In this document: positions 49,842 to 59,828 of the stretch, piece after piece
Numbering within the stretch: the stretch's first letter is position 1
Layout: each line of letters starts with the position of its first letter
Source: Chroococcus sp. CMT-3BRIN-NPC107
GTDB lineage: Bacteria; Cyanobacteriota; Cyanobacteriia; Cyanobacteriales; Chroococcidiopsidaceae
Length of the DNA: 64,000 nucleotides
Direction of reading: 5' to 3'
Assembly: GCA_019359635.1 (NCBI GenBank)
Contig: JAHHGY010000001.1
Span: 1-64,000 of the forward strand
Notes under the pieces: model-generated
Seen by the model: only the letters and a program-made list of their open reading frames with translations
Database searches by the model: none
Told to the model about the DNA's origin: nothing
Program-made: the position numbers and the translations under genes

Positions 49842-52121
49842 TTAAAACTGAATTGGTAACAATAAACCTACACCAATAGCCAAATCGTTATCTGCCCGAA
49901 CTCGCAAGGTTTCAAAAGGTGATGAACCAACGCGGTTAGTTAGATAAGCTTCTAGTTGGGGAGTATTTTCAGAAACCCCAAATAAAGTTGATGGTTGCCA
50001 GCGCAAGCCTACAGTCCAAGGAATAGCATTTTCTAGAGTGTCGCCAGTAAAAGCATTACCATCGCTGGTAAAGTTGACTCCTGCTTCCGCGATCGCCTCT
50101 AAATTGCTACCAATCGCTAAAGAGCCGCCTAAGTTGAACCCAGCAATTTGCAGACCATTACGTTGAATAAATCCCAATGTAGGAGTTAACCAAACAGCAC
50201 TACCGCTTGTAAATTGATAATAGAGGGGTGCAGAAAGAGTAATAATAAATAACTCCCCTTCTCCTTCATTACTAAAAGCAAATCCACCTTTGTCTAAATC
50301 TCTTTGCTCAAATTCATTGCGATTGTCATTAATGAGGTTGATTAGCACGTTGTTAGAGCGTGCTAAGGTGGCGACACCGCTTAAAGTAAACGGATCGCCA
50401 TCGGCTTGATGGAGAAATCTAATTTTGCCGCTAAATCCAAATTCTGATTCGTCTACGATGCCAGAAACGTAGTCAAGAAAGATCCCAAATTCTAGGTCGT
50501 CTAAAATTCCATAGCGCAAAGAAGTTAATAAACCTTGACTTCCACCTGCGAGATTGAGAACTGCTTGACCACTGGCTACCGTACCACCATCTAAAGAGGC
50601 AAATCCAGCTTGGCTGCTAGGTGGTGGCTCTTGGGTAGTACCGTAGCTTTGGGCGTAGCTGCGATTAGCGCCCGTAACTCCTGGTAAAAACGTTACACCC
50701 AAACCCAAAGAAGTATAAGCGCGATCGCTGATTACCGACATTGCTCCAGTATTGCCTAAAGAGTTGGATACAAATACATCCGTTGCCAACCGAGGATTGA
50801 CTAGGTAGCGCAAGCCTGCATTAAAAGCAACAGTACGAGCCGGGAGTCCAGTTTCGCGATTAATAGAGTTATTGCCTGTAAAAGGTACAAAAGCATCGCC
50901 CCAGAGTAAAAGCCGGGGTAAAACTCGATAAGTAACACCTGCAGCTACACCAAAAACTGTGCCAAAAGATTCAGAATCGGCGGTTGGTGGCGTTCTAAAA
51001 TAAAGAGCGTGGCTGTCAGGCAAAAAAGCAATTTTTGGAGATAGGGTGAACTGAGCGCGATCGCCTGAAGAAATTGTATAAGGTAGTTCTAGAGAAGTAA
51101 CAAGTCCGCTATTTCTGCCTTGGTCGGCAATAATTCCAGTGTTAGCATCGGTAAATCGGTAGGGTCGTCCTTGTAACCCGGTTGAAACGGCAACTACGCC
51201 GCTAATGGCTTGGTTCCCCGATGGGCTTTCCCAGATTCTTTGCTTGCCTTGAAAAGTAATTTCTTGAAAAAAGTTAGGGCTACTACCATCAGAGTTGATT
51301 CTTTGGACATCAAAATTTCCTTGCCGACCGGGCCCTGAATTATCTACAGTTTGAGCATCAAAAGTTAATTCTAAGTTATCGGTTACGCCCCAAGTAATGC
51401 CGATGGTCGGCTGACCTGTTAAACCAGTTTCGGCGGCACTGCCTTCGGGGAAAGATTGGCGGTAACGGAAATTAACTAAAATCTCGCCTTGACGTAGTTG
51501 TTCGGCGGTGGTCAATACTGGGTGACGAGTTTCTAAAGGCGACTTTTTTTGGGGTGGCGGTGTCGATTGGGTCAATAGCAGAGGTGCTACTTTTAGCTCC
51601 TGGCTGGCGGTGGCAGGTACGACCTGCGTACTGGAAATCGTTCTAGCATTGGCGATCGCTCTTGCCATTGCGATTAAGTTTTGCGGCGATGCTTGCTGTT
51701 TGACCGTGTAAACTTGCCCTTGTTGCTCCCACATTATTGATGAAAGTTCGCGACTGGTTAACAGATAACCTCGCAATTTTTTACCCAGAGCAATAGGTGT
51801 GGCTGATGCTTGATACTCTTTTAACTGGTTTGTAGCCGTAACTAATTGACGATCGCTTGCAGTTATACTGCCTACCATGCAAGTTTTGATTTGCTCGGAG
51901 CAGTTAAATATATCTACAGTCACAGACTGCTCTGCGGGCGTAACTTGGATATACCTGCGATCGGGCTGACCTACATGAGTCGCGAACCAATCAGGAGAGG
52001 GTAGGCGCATCGTCCAGCCAGAGGGCAGACTGCTACTAATTAGTTGTTGCCAGGTATCGCTAACAGGCACGGCAGATACTTCGAGGGCCATACTGCCTAC
52101 CATACTTAAAGCCGATGCCAT
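49842..52121 (-). CDS. Secreted outer-membrane beta-barrel-like protein
   Basis: Signal-like MASALSMVGSMALEVSAVP, alternating aromatic/beta-strand C-terminal half, terminal Phe (GLLLPIQF). The 52229 start in the ORF track overlaps the upstream CDS; internal Met at 52121 looks better. Confidence 0.65.
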   Translation of the reverse strand: MASALSMVGSMALEVSAVPVSDTWQQLISSSLPSGWTMRLPSPDWFATHVGQPDRRYIQVTPAEQSVTVDIFNCSEQIKTCMVGSITASDRQLVTATNQLKEYQASATPIALGKKLRGYLLTSRELSSIMWEQQGQVYTVKQQASPQNLIAMARAIANARTISSTQVVPATASQELKVAPLLLTQSTPPPQKKSPLETRHPVLTTAEQLRQGEILVNFRYRQSFPEGSAAETGLTGQPTIGITWGVTDNLELTFDAQTVDNSGPGRQGNFDVQRINSDGSSPNFFQEITFQGKQRIWESPSGNQAISGVVAVSTGLQGRPYRFTDANTGIIADQGRNSGLVTSLELPYTISSGDRAQFTLSPKIAFLPDSHALYFRTPPTADSESFGTVFGVAAGVTYRVLPRLLLWGDAFVPFTGNNSINRETGLPARTVAFNAGLRYLVNPRLATDVFVSNSLGNTGAMSVISDRAYTSLGLGVTFLPGVTGANRSYAQSYGTTQEPPPSSQAGFASLDGGTVASGQAVLNLAGGSQGLLTSLRYGILDDLEFGIFLDYVSGIVDESEFGFSGKIRFLHQADGDPFTLSGVATLARSNNVLINLINDNRNEFEQRDLDKGGFAFSNEGEGELFIITLSAPLYYQFTSGSAVWLTPTLGFIQRNGLQIAGFNLGGSLAIGSNLEAIAEAGVNFTSDGNAFTGDTLENAIPWTVGLRWQPSTLFGVSENTPQLEAYLTNRVGSSPFETLRVRADNDLAIGVGLLLPIQF

Positions 52122-52170
52122 TAATAGCAAAGGACGTGGAGCGGTTTGATATTTCACTTTATTTAATGGT

Positions 52171-54435
52171 TCATGAGTTAACGCTGGGAGTATGTGCTTT
52201 GTAATAGTAGTAATTGTACGCATTACCACTATGTTTTTTCACACCATTAACTACCAGTCCCAAGACATTAGCGCGAGAAAGTTTTAACCCATCTAACGCT
52301 TGTCTGACAACAGTCCGGTCAGTTTTACCCATTCTGACTACTAAGACAATTCCGGCGGTATGAGTTGCTACTATACTGCTGTCGGCAAGTCCTAAAATTG
52401 GCGGCGTGTCGTAGATAACTAAATCAAATTCCGTCCGCAATTGCACCATAATATTCTGCATCTTCTTAGAGGAGAGCAATTTAATCGGGTCCGGGGGAAT
52501 TTGACCAGAGGCGATCACAAATAAGTTATCCCATAAAGGCGATCGCTGAATTGCCTCGTATACAGGTAAGTTGCTAGAAATAATGTTGCTCAGTCCCTGT
52601 TCGTTGGATAGTCCTAACCGAGTATGAACTTGAGGTAAACGCAAGTCAGCATCTACTAATAGCACTCGTTGCCCCATGGCGGCGGCGGCTTGGGCTAGTT
52701 GTACCGATACGGTAGATTTACCATCGCCTTTTTGAGCGGAACTAACCACCAAAGAATTTATTGGCGTATCCGAACCCAAGAAGTTGATATTGGTATGCAG
52801 AGAACGAAAAGCCTCCACAAAAGGAAAATACGTTTCATTTTGGGTGTTGCTCATACTAGGCAACACCAATTTATAACCTTCTGCTTTCTTCTCCACCTTG
52901 GCTTGAGCTAGGGGTGCTAGTTGCTTGAGACCTTTGTTAAAAGGAACTATCCCGAGTAGGGGCAATTTTGTTAAGTCTCTCAGGTCTTCAGGAGTGTGGA
53001 AAACGTTATCTAGCCTTTCTGCAAGTAACGCCGCCGCTATTCCTGCCATAATTCCAGCGATCGCACCTAACACTAAATTGCGTTTAATATTTGGCGAAAT
53101 CGGCTCTTTTTCTACTTTGGGAGCGGCGATTACTTGCCAAGGTATTTCATTTTGGGCATTTTCTATCTGTAAAGATTCGCGTTTTTCTAAAAATCGATTC
53201 AAGCTTTCGGTCGCTACTTTTAATTCTCTTTGCAAGTCTGTATACTGACGAGCTAAAGTTGGCAACTGCTCGACCGAGCGATTTAGTTCATTTTCTGCGG
53301 CGCTAATTTCTGCCAAACGGACTTCTAATCCACTAATTTTGGTAGATAGCTCTACTAATTTATTGCCTAGTACCCTTTGCGCCTCTGCCTTTAATACTGG
53401 AAGTAAGTTTTCGCGTTTTTGGCGCAGTGCTACTATATTTGGGCTGTCATCTTGAAATCTAGTAGAATCTGCTCCAATTTGGCTTTCTATATCCCGCAGT
53501 TGACCAACTAATTTTTGATAAACAGGCGCTTCTTTAAGGGCTTGAGCGGTATCCGATCGCTCTTGAGAATTGGTAGCCGCATAGAATGCTGGGTTATCGG
53601 CGAGGGCTGCACCAGATTGGGCTTGAAAGCTTGCGTATAACGAACGGGTTTCTGCTAATTCTTTTTGGGTATCCAAGCGTTGCAATTCAACATTATCTAC
53701 TTGCTGAGATAGTTGTTGGGCTTTTACTTCTGGATCTATAAAGTTGTATTGTTGTCTAAATTGTTGCAGTTGCCTTTGGAGGCTATTGACTCGCAGTTGC
53801 AGTTCTGGTAGCTGCGAATCCACGAACTGAATTCCCTGGCGCAGGTTGGTTTGCCGCTCTTGGAGGCTGTATTTTAAATACTCTTTAGCTAACTGCTGTA
53901 AGATAAATTGAATTTTTGCTTTGTCAGTATCTTGATAACTAACTTCTAAAATTTTTGTTTTTTCAAAACGTGCAATGGTCATATCCTTCAGCATTGACTT
54001 GTATTCAATGTCTGGGTAGCGCTGAGATAATTGGTTAATAATTGGGGTCATTAATTCAGGGCTTAATAAAACCTGAATTTGCGTGCTGTAGTCTAAACCC
54101 TCTTGCTGTAAATTAGAATTCACACCAGGAATTTGCGTAAGTCCTTCTAGATTATTTTCTGTAGTTACAGGCTCAACTAAAAGCCTAAAAGTGCCTTCGT
54201 GTTCGGGTTGTTGCGTAAAAGTCCAAAACCCAATACCCGCAGCCAGAGAAATCGCCACGCTCCCAATTACTGCTATTCGGCGGCGAATTATTGTTACTAG
54301 CTGCCGTAAATCTAAGTCATCGCTAGATTGATGAGAATTATTGGGTAAAGAATTTGTATAAGTTGGCAGCGATGGCTGTGAATATTTACCATTTTTTTCA
54401 AAGCTTTGTGGCTGCGTTCGTTGTTGCTCTTCCAT
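52171..54435 (-). CDS. Wzc-like polysaccharide co-polymerase / tyrosine autokinase
   Basis: Wzz-type TMs, Walker A SAQKGDGKSTVSVQLA, DADLRLP, DLVIYDTPPILGLADS, Tyr-rich tail NAYNYYYYKAH. Confidence 0.92.
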   Translation of the reverse strand: MEEQQRTQPQSFEKNGKYSQPSLPTYTNSLPNNSHQSSDDLDLRQLVTIIRRRIAVIGSVAISLAAGIGFWTFTQQPEHEGTFRLLVEPVTTENNLEGLTQIPGVNSNLQQEGLDYSTQIQVLLSPELMTPIINQLSQRYPDIEYKSMLKDMTIARFEKTKILEVSYQDTDKAKIQFILQQLAKEYLKYSLQERQTNLRQGIQFVDSQLPELQLRVNSLQRQLQQFRQQYNFIDPEVKAQQLSQQVDNVELQRLDTQKELAETRSLYASFQAQSGAALADNPAFYAATNSQERSDTAQALKEAPVYQKLVGQLRDIESQIGADSTRFQDDSPNIVALRQKRENLLPVLKAEAQRVLGNKLVELSTKISGLEVRLAEISAAENELNRSVEQLPTLARQYTDLQRELKVATESLNRFLEKRESLQIENAQNEIPWQVIAAPKVEKEPISPNIKRNLVLGAIAGIMAGIAAALLAERLDNVFHTPEDLRDLTKLPLLGIVPFNKGLKQLAPLAQAKVEKKAEGYKLVLPSMSNTQNETYFPFVEAFRSLHTNINFLGSDTPINSLVVSSAQKGDGKSTVSVQLAQAAAAMGQRVLLVDADLRLPQVHTRLGLSNEQGLSNIISSNLPVYEAIQRSPLWDNLFVIASGQIPPDPIKLLSSKKMQNIMVQLRTEFDLVIYDTPPILGLADSSIVATHTAGIVLVVRMGKTDRTVVRQALDGLKLSRANVLGLVVNGVKKHSGNAYNYYYYKAHTPSVNS

Positions 54436-54507
54436 AAATTAGCTACTAATTAGCGATCCGGTGAAGGACAATTTTTTTTCGTAATTCAACTGTAAATTTC
54501 CATTAGT

Positions 54508-55917
54508 TTAGCGTTCAATGTCTTCTTTTTTAGGAATTTCTGTAATATAGGTAAGGTCAATTGCAGAATTTACCTCCTTAGCTGTATTACTAGGTTGTTT
54601 TTGACCGCTCGCTGCATTACACAATAATTTTGAATATTCAAGAGCAATAATTTCTGGTGTAAAGTTAGACTCCAAATATTGTCGTCCTGCCGTACCCATA
54701 TTAGTAGCTAGTTCTCGATTTTGAGCAAGGTGACGAATAAATTTTGCCAGCCCTATACTGTCTCCGTTGTTAAAAGTTACACCGCAATTAGCCTCTGATA
54801 AAAGCGATTTCAAGTAAGAATGTGGTTCGCAAATTGCTGCTACGGGACGACCTGCCGCTAAGATACCATAAAGCTTGCTAGGCGCAACTAATCCTTCCAT
54901 TCCTGCACTAATACTGACTAAAGCTAAATCGCAAGCTGTCAGTGAATGGGGCAAAACGTGCTTTTCTTGGTAGGGTAAAAATCGACAATTAGGCAAATTT
55001 AGTTCGCTAACTTGTTTGACGCAAATTTGCTGTTTTGCCCCGCCGCCGATAAACACAAATTGAATGTCCTCGTGTTGTAGTTGCTTGGCTGCGGACATAA
55101 TTGTATCCATTTCATGGCAGCGACCCATGTTTCCTGAATACATTACAGTAAATTTATCTACTAATCCATGTTTCTGAGCAAACCAGTTATCTTCTTTGGC
55201 AAGGGGAACAATCCAATTTGGGTTAGCCCAGTTATGAATTACAGAAATTTTGTCTCTAACTTCTGGGCATTTAGCTTGCACTCGTTCTTGCATAGTGGAA
55301 CTCAATACCACAATACCTTGAGATTGTCGCCAAATTTTTTTATTTAGCCAATTCCAGCTTTGCACTAACCAGTTTTTGGCAGAAACAACTTTTAGTTCGA
55401 CAGCTACATCGGGATATAGGTCATAAATTAGACATATGTAAGGCGTACCAAAGCAACGGTTGGCAAGATATCCTAATACTTGCAGAAAGGGTGGGGCGGT
55501 AGTTATTAATAAAATATCTCCTCTACCTGCGGCTTTGAGTAAGTGCAATCCCGAGCGCACGCAAAACAAAATTCCGTTAATTGCTTTACCGCGAATGCGT
55601 GAATTCCATAATCTAGCGGTGCGACTTCGCCTAATTATCAGTTTATCTAAACGCTCTTTTAGGGGAGCAGAATCTTTCTTAAAAGCATAGCCTGGTTGTC
55701 CTGTAAATACTTTTACATTGATTCCCAGCTTTCCTAATTGAATTGCTAATTCTTCAATTAGTTGCCCTGTAGCTGCATAGTCTGGAGGATAAAATTGGGT
55801 AAAAATAGATAGTTTAAAATAACTATGTATTTCCGACCTATTTTTTCTATTGTCATTTTTTTGCTTTACTATTTTTAGTTTAGTTGGAGCAGGTTTTGAC
55901 AAATCTTTCTCTAACAT
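54508..55917 (-). CDS. Glycosyltransferase family 4
   Basis: FTQFYPPDYAATGQLIEELA, VMYSGNMGRCHEMDTIMSAAK, VAPSKLYGILAAGRPVAAI. Confidence 0.88.
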   Translation of the reverse strand: MLEKDLSKPAPTKLKIVKQKNDNRKNRSEIHSYFKLSIFTQFYPPDYAATGQLIEELAIQLGKLGINVKVFTGQPGYAFKKDSAPLKERLDKLIIRRSRTARLWNSRIRGKAINGILFCVRSGLHLLKAAGRGDILLITTAPPFLQVLGYLANRCFGTPYICLIYDLYPDVAVELKVVSAKNWLVQSWNWLNKKIWRQSQGIVVLSSTMQERVQAKCPEVRDKISVIHNWANPNWIVPLAKEDNWFAQKHGLVDKFTVMYSGNMGRCHEMDTIMSAAKQLQHEDIQFVFIGGGAKQQICVKQVSELNLPNCRFLPYQEKHVLPHSLTACDLALVSISAGMEGLVAPSKLYGILAAGRPVAAICEPHSYLKSLLSEANCGVTFNNGDSIGLAKFIRHLAQNRELATNMGTAGRQYLESNFTPEIIALEYSKLLCNAASGQKQPSNTAKEVNSAIDLTYITEIPKKEDIER

Positions 55918-56450
55918 TCGTAACTTCCCAGCCCTTAATCTTTTTGATTATGTTCTCATGCACTGACAAATGTTTACTACTATTTACTATTTTTTTGCCT
56001 AATTTTACTAAAAATATTATATCTATGCCGCGATTATTGCAAATTGTTTGTTTATAGAAAAATCAGAAAAAAGTAAAAGATACAATCATATCAATGATTG
56101 CAACTCAAAAAATTGCAAAAGTTGAAAGGTAGATCTGCACAATAAAAATTACACAAGGAATTTAGCTTACATTCTCTTCTGAGGCAAGTGTAATTTTACT
56201 GAGAATAGCTTTTTTTTTGATACTAATCATTAGTAAAATCTACGGTAGCACGAAATACATTTGTATGCCTCATTATTGCTAATTAGGGCTGAAGGCCAAC
56301 AGCAAAATCTGCATAGTTTCCAAAGTTTTGTAAACAAGCTGTAAAGTACTAAACTACAACAAAGTAGAAGCCAATATTAAAATCAAAATTGGTTTCGTTT
56401 ACACTATACTCGTTGTCTGACACCTAAAGTTTAGCCGAAAAAAACAAGTA

Positions 56451-56990
56451 TTAAATTATACGTTGCTTTAGCGGTTGAGCAGGGTTGCCAGCATAGATAG
56501 TCATAGGCTGAAGATTGCGCCCAGTAACACTAGCCAAAGCTAAAACCGCTCCTGCGCCTACGGTAACGCCAGGTCCCACCACCGCCCGCGCGGCGATCCA
56601 GCTACCTTGTTCTAAATGAATAGGGGCAGGAATAAGTTTAAAATTGCGATCGCTATAGTCATGATTTCCCGTACATAAATAGGCATCTTGAGATAGGCAA
56701 ACATGGCTTTCAATTGTAATTGAAGCAATATTATCTAGCCAAGCGTTTTCACCAATCCAGACGTAATCACCGACAATCAAGCGCCAAGGAAATTTTATTT
56801 GCACGCCGGGTTTAATGGTTACTTGTTGCCCAATTTTTGCGCCAAAGCGACGCAAAAGCCAAACTTTGAAGTCAGTAGAAGGCAGCCAATAACTACGAAA
56901 TAAGGGCGAACCAATAAAGTACCAAAGAACTTGTTGAAGGAGCGTTGCGCCGGGGGTATAAGTGCCAACCGTGTAATTATCTAGACGCAT
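56451..56990 (-). CDS. WcaF/LbH-type O-acetyltransferase
   Basis: Left-handed beta-helix hexapeptides (GQQVTIKPGVQIKFPWRLIVGDYVWIGENAWLDNI; CTGNHDYSDRNF; GPGVTVGAGAVLALASVTGRNL). Confidence 0.87.
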   Translation of the reverse strand: MRLDNYTVGTYTPGATLLQQVLWYFIGSPLFRSYWLPSTDFKVWLLRRFGAKIGQQVTIKPGVQIKFPWRLIVGDYVWIGENAWLDNIASITIESHVCLSQDAYLCTGNHDYSDRNFKLIPAPIHLEQGSWIAARAVVGPGVTVGAGAVLALASVTGRNLQPMTIYAGNPAQPLKQRII

Positions 56991-58117
56991 TAAGCTGTAT
57001 TTACTCGACTTTTGGGAAAGAGGATAGTTAAGAGTAGCTGGACTAAAGACGCTATTAGTTTATCTTAAACGTGCCGGGGAAATAAACATTCTTTTTACAT
57101 TCAGGGATACTTGCAAAAATGCGATCGCCCATCGGTAGGTAATCGTTGGCTTGTAAGTGTTCAATGATTATATTATTGTGTTTTGAAACTAGCTAAAAAT
57201 GTTAATGATTCAACTTCTACGCTCGCCCGTAGCAATTCTATATCGGTATTGCCTAAAAGTTTCTATACAACCAATAGTTAAGTATGGGAAACAAAAGCGA
57301 TTAAATTAAATAAGTCATGGAAATACAAGTTAGATATATTGTTGGGATTATTTCGGCAATTGTTTTTTTTATAGTTATAGGAGAAATCTTTGCTAAATAC
57401 TTTCTAGGATTGGGTACACCGCCGCTTACAGTTGTGCATTCAACTATTGAGTATATGTATAAGCCCAATCAAGATGTGTATAGATTTAACAATCACTTTA
57501 TTGTCAATCAATATGGAATGCGATCGGTAGCTTTTGAGCCAAAAAAAGCTGACGATGAACTGAGAATTATGGGTTTTGGAGATTCTGTTATCAATGGTGG
57601 TAATTTGACCGACCACTCTAAATTAGCAACTAGCCTCTTGAAAGACAAGCTTATCAAAATAGCTGGCAAAAATGCGATCGTTGAGAATATTTCTGCTGGT
57701 AGCTGGGGGCCTGGAAATTGGCTTGCTTACGCTCAAGAATATGGTTTTTTTGATGCAGACATTATAGTTTTAGTTATTTCCAGTCATGATTATGCAGACA
57801 ACCCCACTTTCCAGCCGCTAAATAAAAATACTCACCCAACTGAAAAGCCAATTTCGGCTCTCTTTGAAGGGTTTGAAAGATATTTGCCTCGTTATTTACC
57901 ATTAATACCTGGTAGTACAAATGTGGCTGAAACTGACCAATTTGTATTAGAGGAGAATGAAAAAACAATACAAAAAGGGCTAGAGGATCTAACAAGCTTT
58001 CTGAAGTTAGCAAAAAGTAATTCTAGTAATGTTTTGGTATTTCAGCATTACGAACAAGCAGAAATTGCAAGTAGGAATACTAGACAGGGAAATCAGCCTG
58101 AAGGGGTGACAACGGAG

Positions 58118-58900
58118 CTAGGTAGCTGACTGCATCAGGCTCATAGCCCTCAATCCCCTCTGAAAAAATGGCAGTTTATTCGGAGTCATGCTCATTAATT
58201 TTTCAGTCCAATCGGACAAAAACTCTATTCCTATTATCCATACACTGCCATACAAACCAACCCAAAAACTACTATTGCCAGTTTGCGTTCTCTTCACTTT
58301 TCGCAGACGACTCACATTGCCATACAAACCAACCCAAAAACTACTATTGCCAGTTTGCGTTCTCTTCACTTTTCGCAGACGACTCACATAGTTTTGTTGT
58401 CCGCTTGAGCGGATTGCGTTTCCTTTTATTGCTGCACAAGTGTAAGCTATTGCTATTAATAATACTAGGGGTGTCAGCCGCTCGATTGAAGCTCCTGAAC
58501 CTGACAGATTATAGCCTCCAGTTTTACAGGCAGAGAACATGGCTTCAATTCCAGCCCGCATTTTATATGCTTTTAAAGATGATTCTAAATCTTTTAAGTT
58601 AGTGAGCAAGTACCAAGGTTCTTTTTCTTGTTTGCTACGATATTTTCTTTTCCAGTAAATCGCAATAGCAGCTTGAGCAAAGCCTTTTTCTTTAGTAATT
58701 TTAATGTCTGTCAAAAACTCTTTCATTCTAGAAGTGGTTTCTAATGCTGTTAACTGCTGATAATCTTGCCCTTGCCGTTGGATGAAAGTATCCTTCTTCT
58801 GACGCAAAACAAAGTATACTTTCTCGGAACAGAGCCACTTACCTAGCTCAACGCTATGAAATTCTCTATCCCCTAAAACCACAATTTCGTAGTCTTGCAA
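58118..58900 (-). CDS. IS4-family transposase, C-terminal part (frameshifted)
   Basis: LGDREFHS (second Asp) and the Y-(2)-R-(3)-E-(6)-K signature YKMRAGIEAMFSACK. Confidence 0.85.
   Translation of the reverse strand: MQDYEIVVLGDREFHSVELGKWLCSEKVYFVLRQKKDTFIQRQGQDYQQLTALETTSRMKEFLTDIKITKEKGFAQAAIAIYWKRKYRSKQEKEPWYLLTNLKDLESSLKAYKMRAGIEAMFSACKTGGYNLSGSGASIERLTPLVLLIAIAYTCAAIKGNAIRSSGQQNYVSRLRKVKRTQTGNSSFWVGLYGNVSRLRKVKRTQTGNSSFWVGLYGSVWIIGIEFLSDWTEKLMSMTPNKLPFFQRGLRAMSLMQSAT
58246..58389. repeat. Perfect 72-bp tandem duplication inside the IS4 transposase
   Basis: Copies 58246-58317 and 58318-58389; duplicates 24 aa VSRLRKVKRTQTGNSSFWVGLYGN in frame. Confidence 0.95.
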
Positions 58901-58964
58901 AAGCCTTATAACTGGGCGAAGAATTGCTTGCTGTTCAGCTAAATTACTCGCTCCACGCTTGCCC

Positions 58965-59396
58965 CTAAAACTGCCAGTAGATGGGAAATGCTCGCTTCTC
59001 TAAAATCGCTGCTACCATAAATAAGTTTTTGTCTTTCCACTGCGTTCTATCAATCGCCAAATAAAGTCGTTTACCTGGCTTGATTTTTAACTTAATTACT
59101 GCTTGAATGATCGGAAACCACAACAGAACAACACTCAATTGGGGCGTCTGTAAAAATCGTTGTAGATGGTGGCGACGACTTTCAAATCTTATGGGCAGAG
59201 GAAAAGGTGCTGCTAACCTTTCAATTCTGACTTGTTTATGAACTTGAATTAACCACACTAAAACTTCTATGGTTATTAACAAGCGCGGATTTAGTTTGTT
59301 TTTGAGATGACTGCGATATAATTCTGGTAACATTTTTGCCTTGTCGGTCTTGTTCTCGAAATTAGACCGATCTTTTTTTACCACAAATCGCCTCAA
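58965..59396 (-). CDS. IS4-family transposase, N-terminal part
   Basis: YLAIDRTQWKDKNLFMVAAI (first Asp) ... AFPIYWQF then TAG at 58967-58965. Confidence 0.83.
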   Translation of the reverse strand: MRRFVVKKDRSNFENKTDKAKMLPELYRSHLKNKLNPRLLITIEVLVWLIQVHKQVRIERLAAPFPLPIRFESRRHHLQRFLQTPQLSVVLLWFPIIQAVIKLKIKPGKRLYLAIDRTQWKDKNLFMVAAILEKRAFPIYWQF

Positions 59397-59828
59397 GTCC
59401 CATCACAGCCACCTTTCCACTTGGTCGTCACCCCATGAGGAAATCAGCACATTAAAATGGTTTGCCAACAGTTAGGTATTGTACCTATATCTTTGGAGCC
59501 TTACTTTCGTAAGACAATTGCAAGTAGTGTAAACCGTTACCGGGATAATATTCACCTAAATACATTTGGGTAAAGGCTGATTGCTGAAGCAATTTTCGCA
59601 AACCAACCCAAAAATTTTGTCTACTTAGATCGCCGCCCAAAGTAGAGATTGTTAACTGACTAAAAACAAAGCTAACTAAAACCAAGATTAAGGCATAGCT
59701 AACCTAACCTAAAAAACTATGCCTTCTGCTTTTTAAAAGCAAGATATTTATTTGCTGACTGTCTAACTAAATTATTGTCAAGCGCTATTTGTAAGTTTCG
59801 ATAAACAACTTGAAGCACCACTAGAGCG

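Larger units (their letters stand above)
58098..59438 (-). mobile_element. IS4-family insertion sequence (1341 bp) with 10-bp TSD
   Basis: Flanking direct repeats GGAAATCAGC at 58088-58097 and 59439-59448; inverted ends GGGGTGACAAC (58103-58113) / GTCGTCACCCC (59424-59434); transposase inside. Confidence 0.88.
57317..59645 (+). pseudogene. SGNH/GDSL-hydrolase-like gene split by an IS4-type element, with a further in-frame TAA
   Basis: 5' part 57317-58097 (GFGDSVINGG block); 3' part resumes in frame at 59439 (GNQHIKMVCQQLGIVPISLEPYFRKTIASSVNRYRDNIHLNTFG*RLIAEAIFANQPKNFVYLDRRPK*), TAA at 59571-59573. Confidence 0.85.

Noticed and set aside
58246-58389. Two direct 72-bp repeats as a CRISPR-like array
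   Set aside because: Copies are contiguous with no spacers and in frame within a transposase; simple tandem duplication.
58168-58602. + strand ORFs (144 aa and 67 aa) inside the IS4 element
   Set aside because: Antisense to the transposase and duplicated by the 72-bp repeat; no recognisable motif.
59485-59685. 66-aa minus-strand ORF
   Set aside because: Overlaps the convincing plus-strand 3' remnant of the SGNH gene, which fits the protein family.
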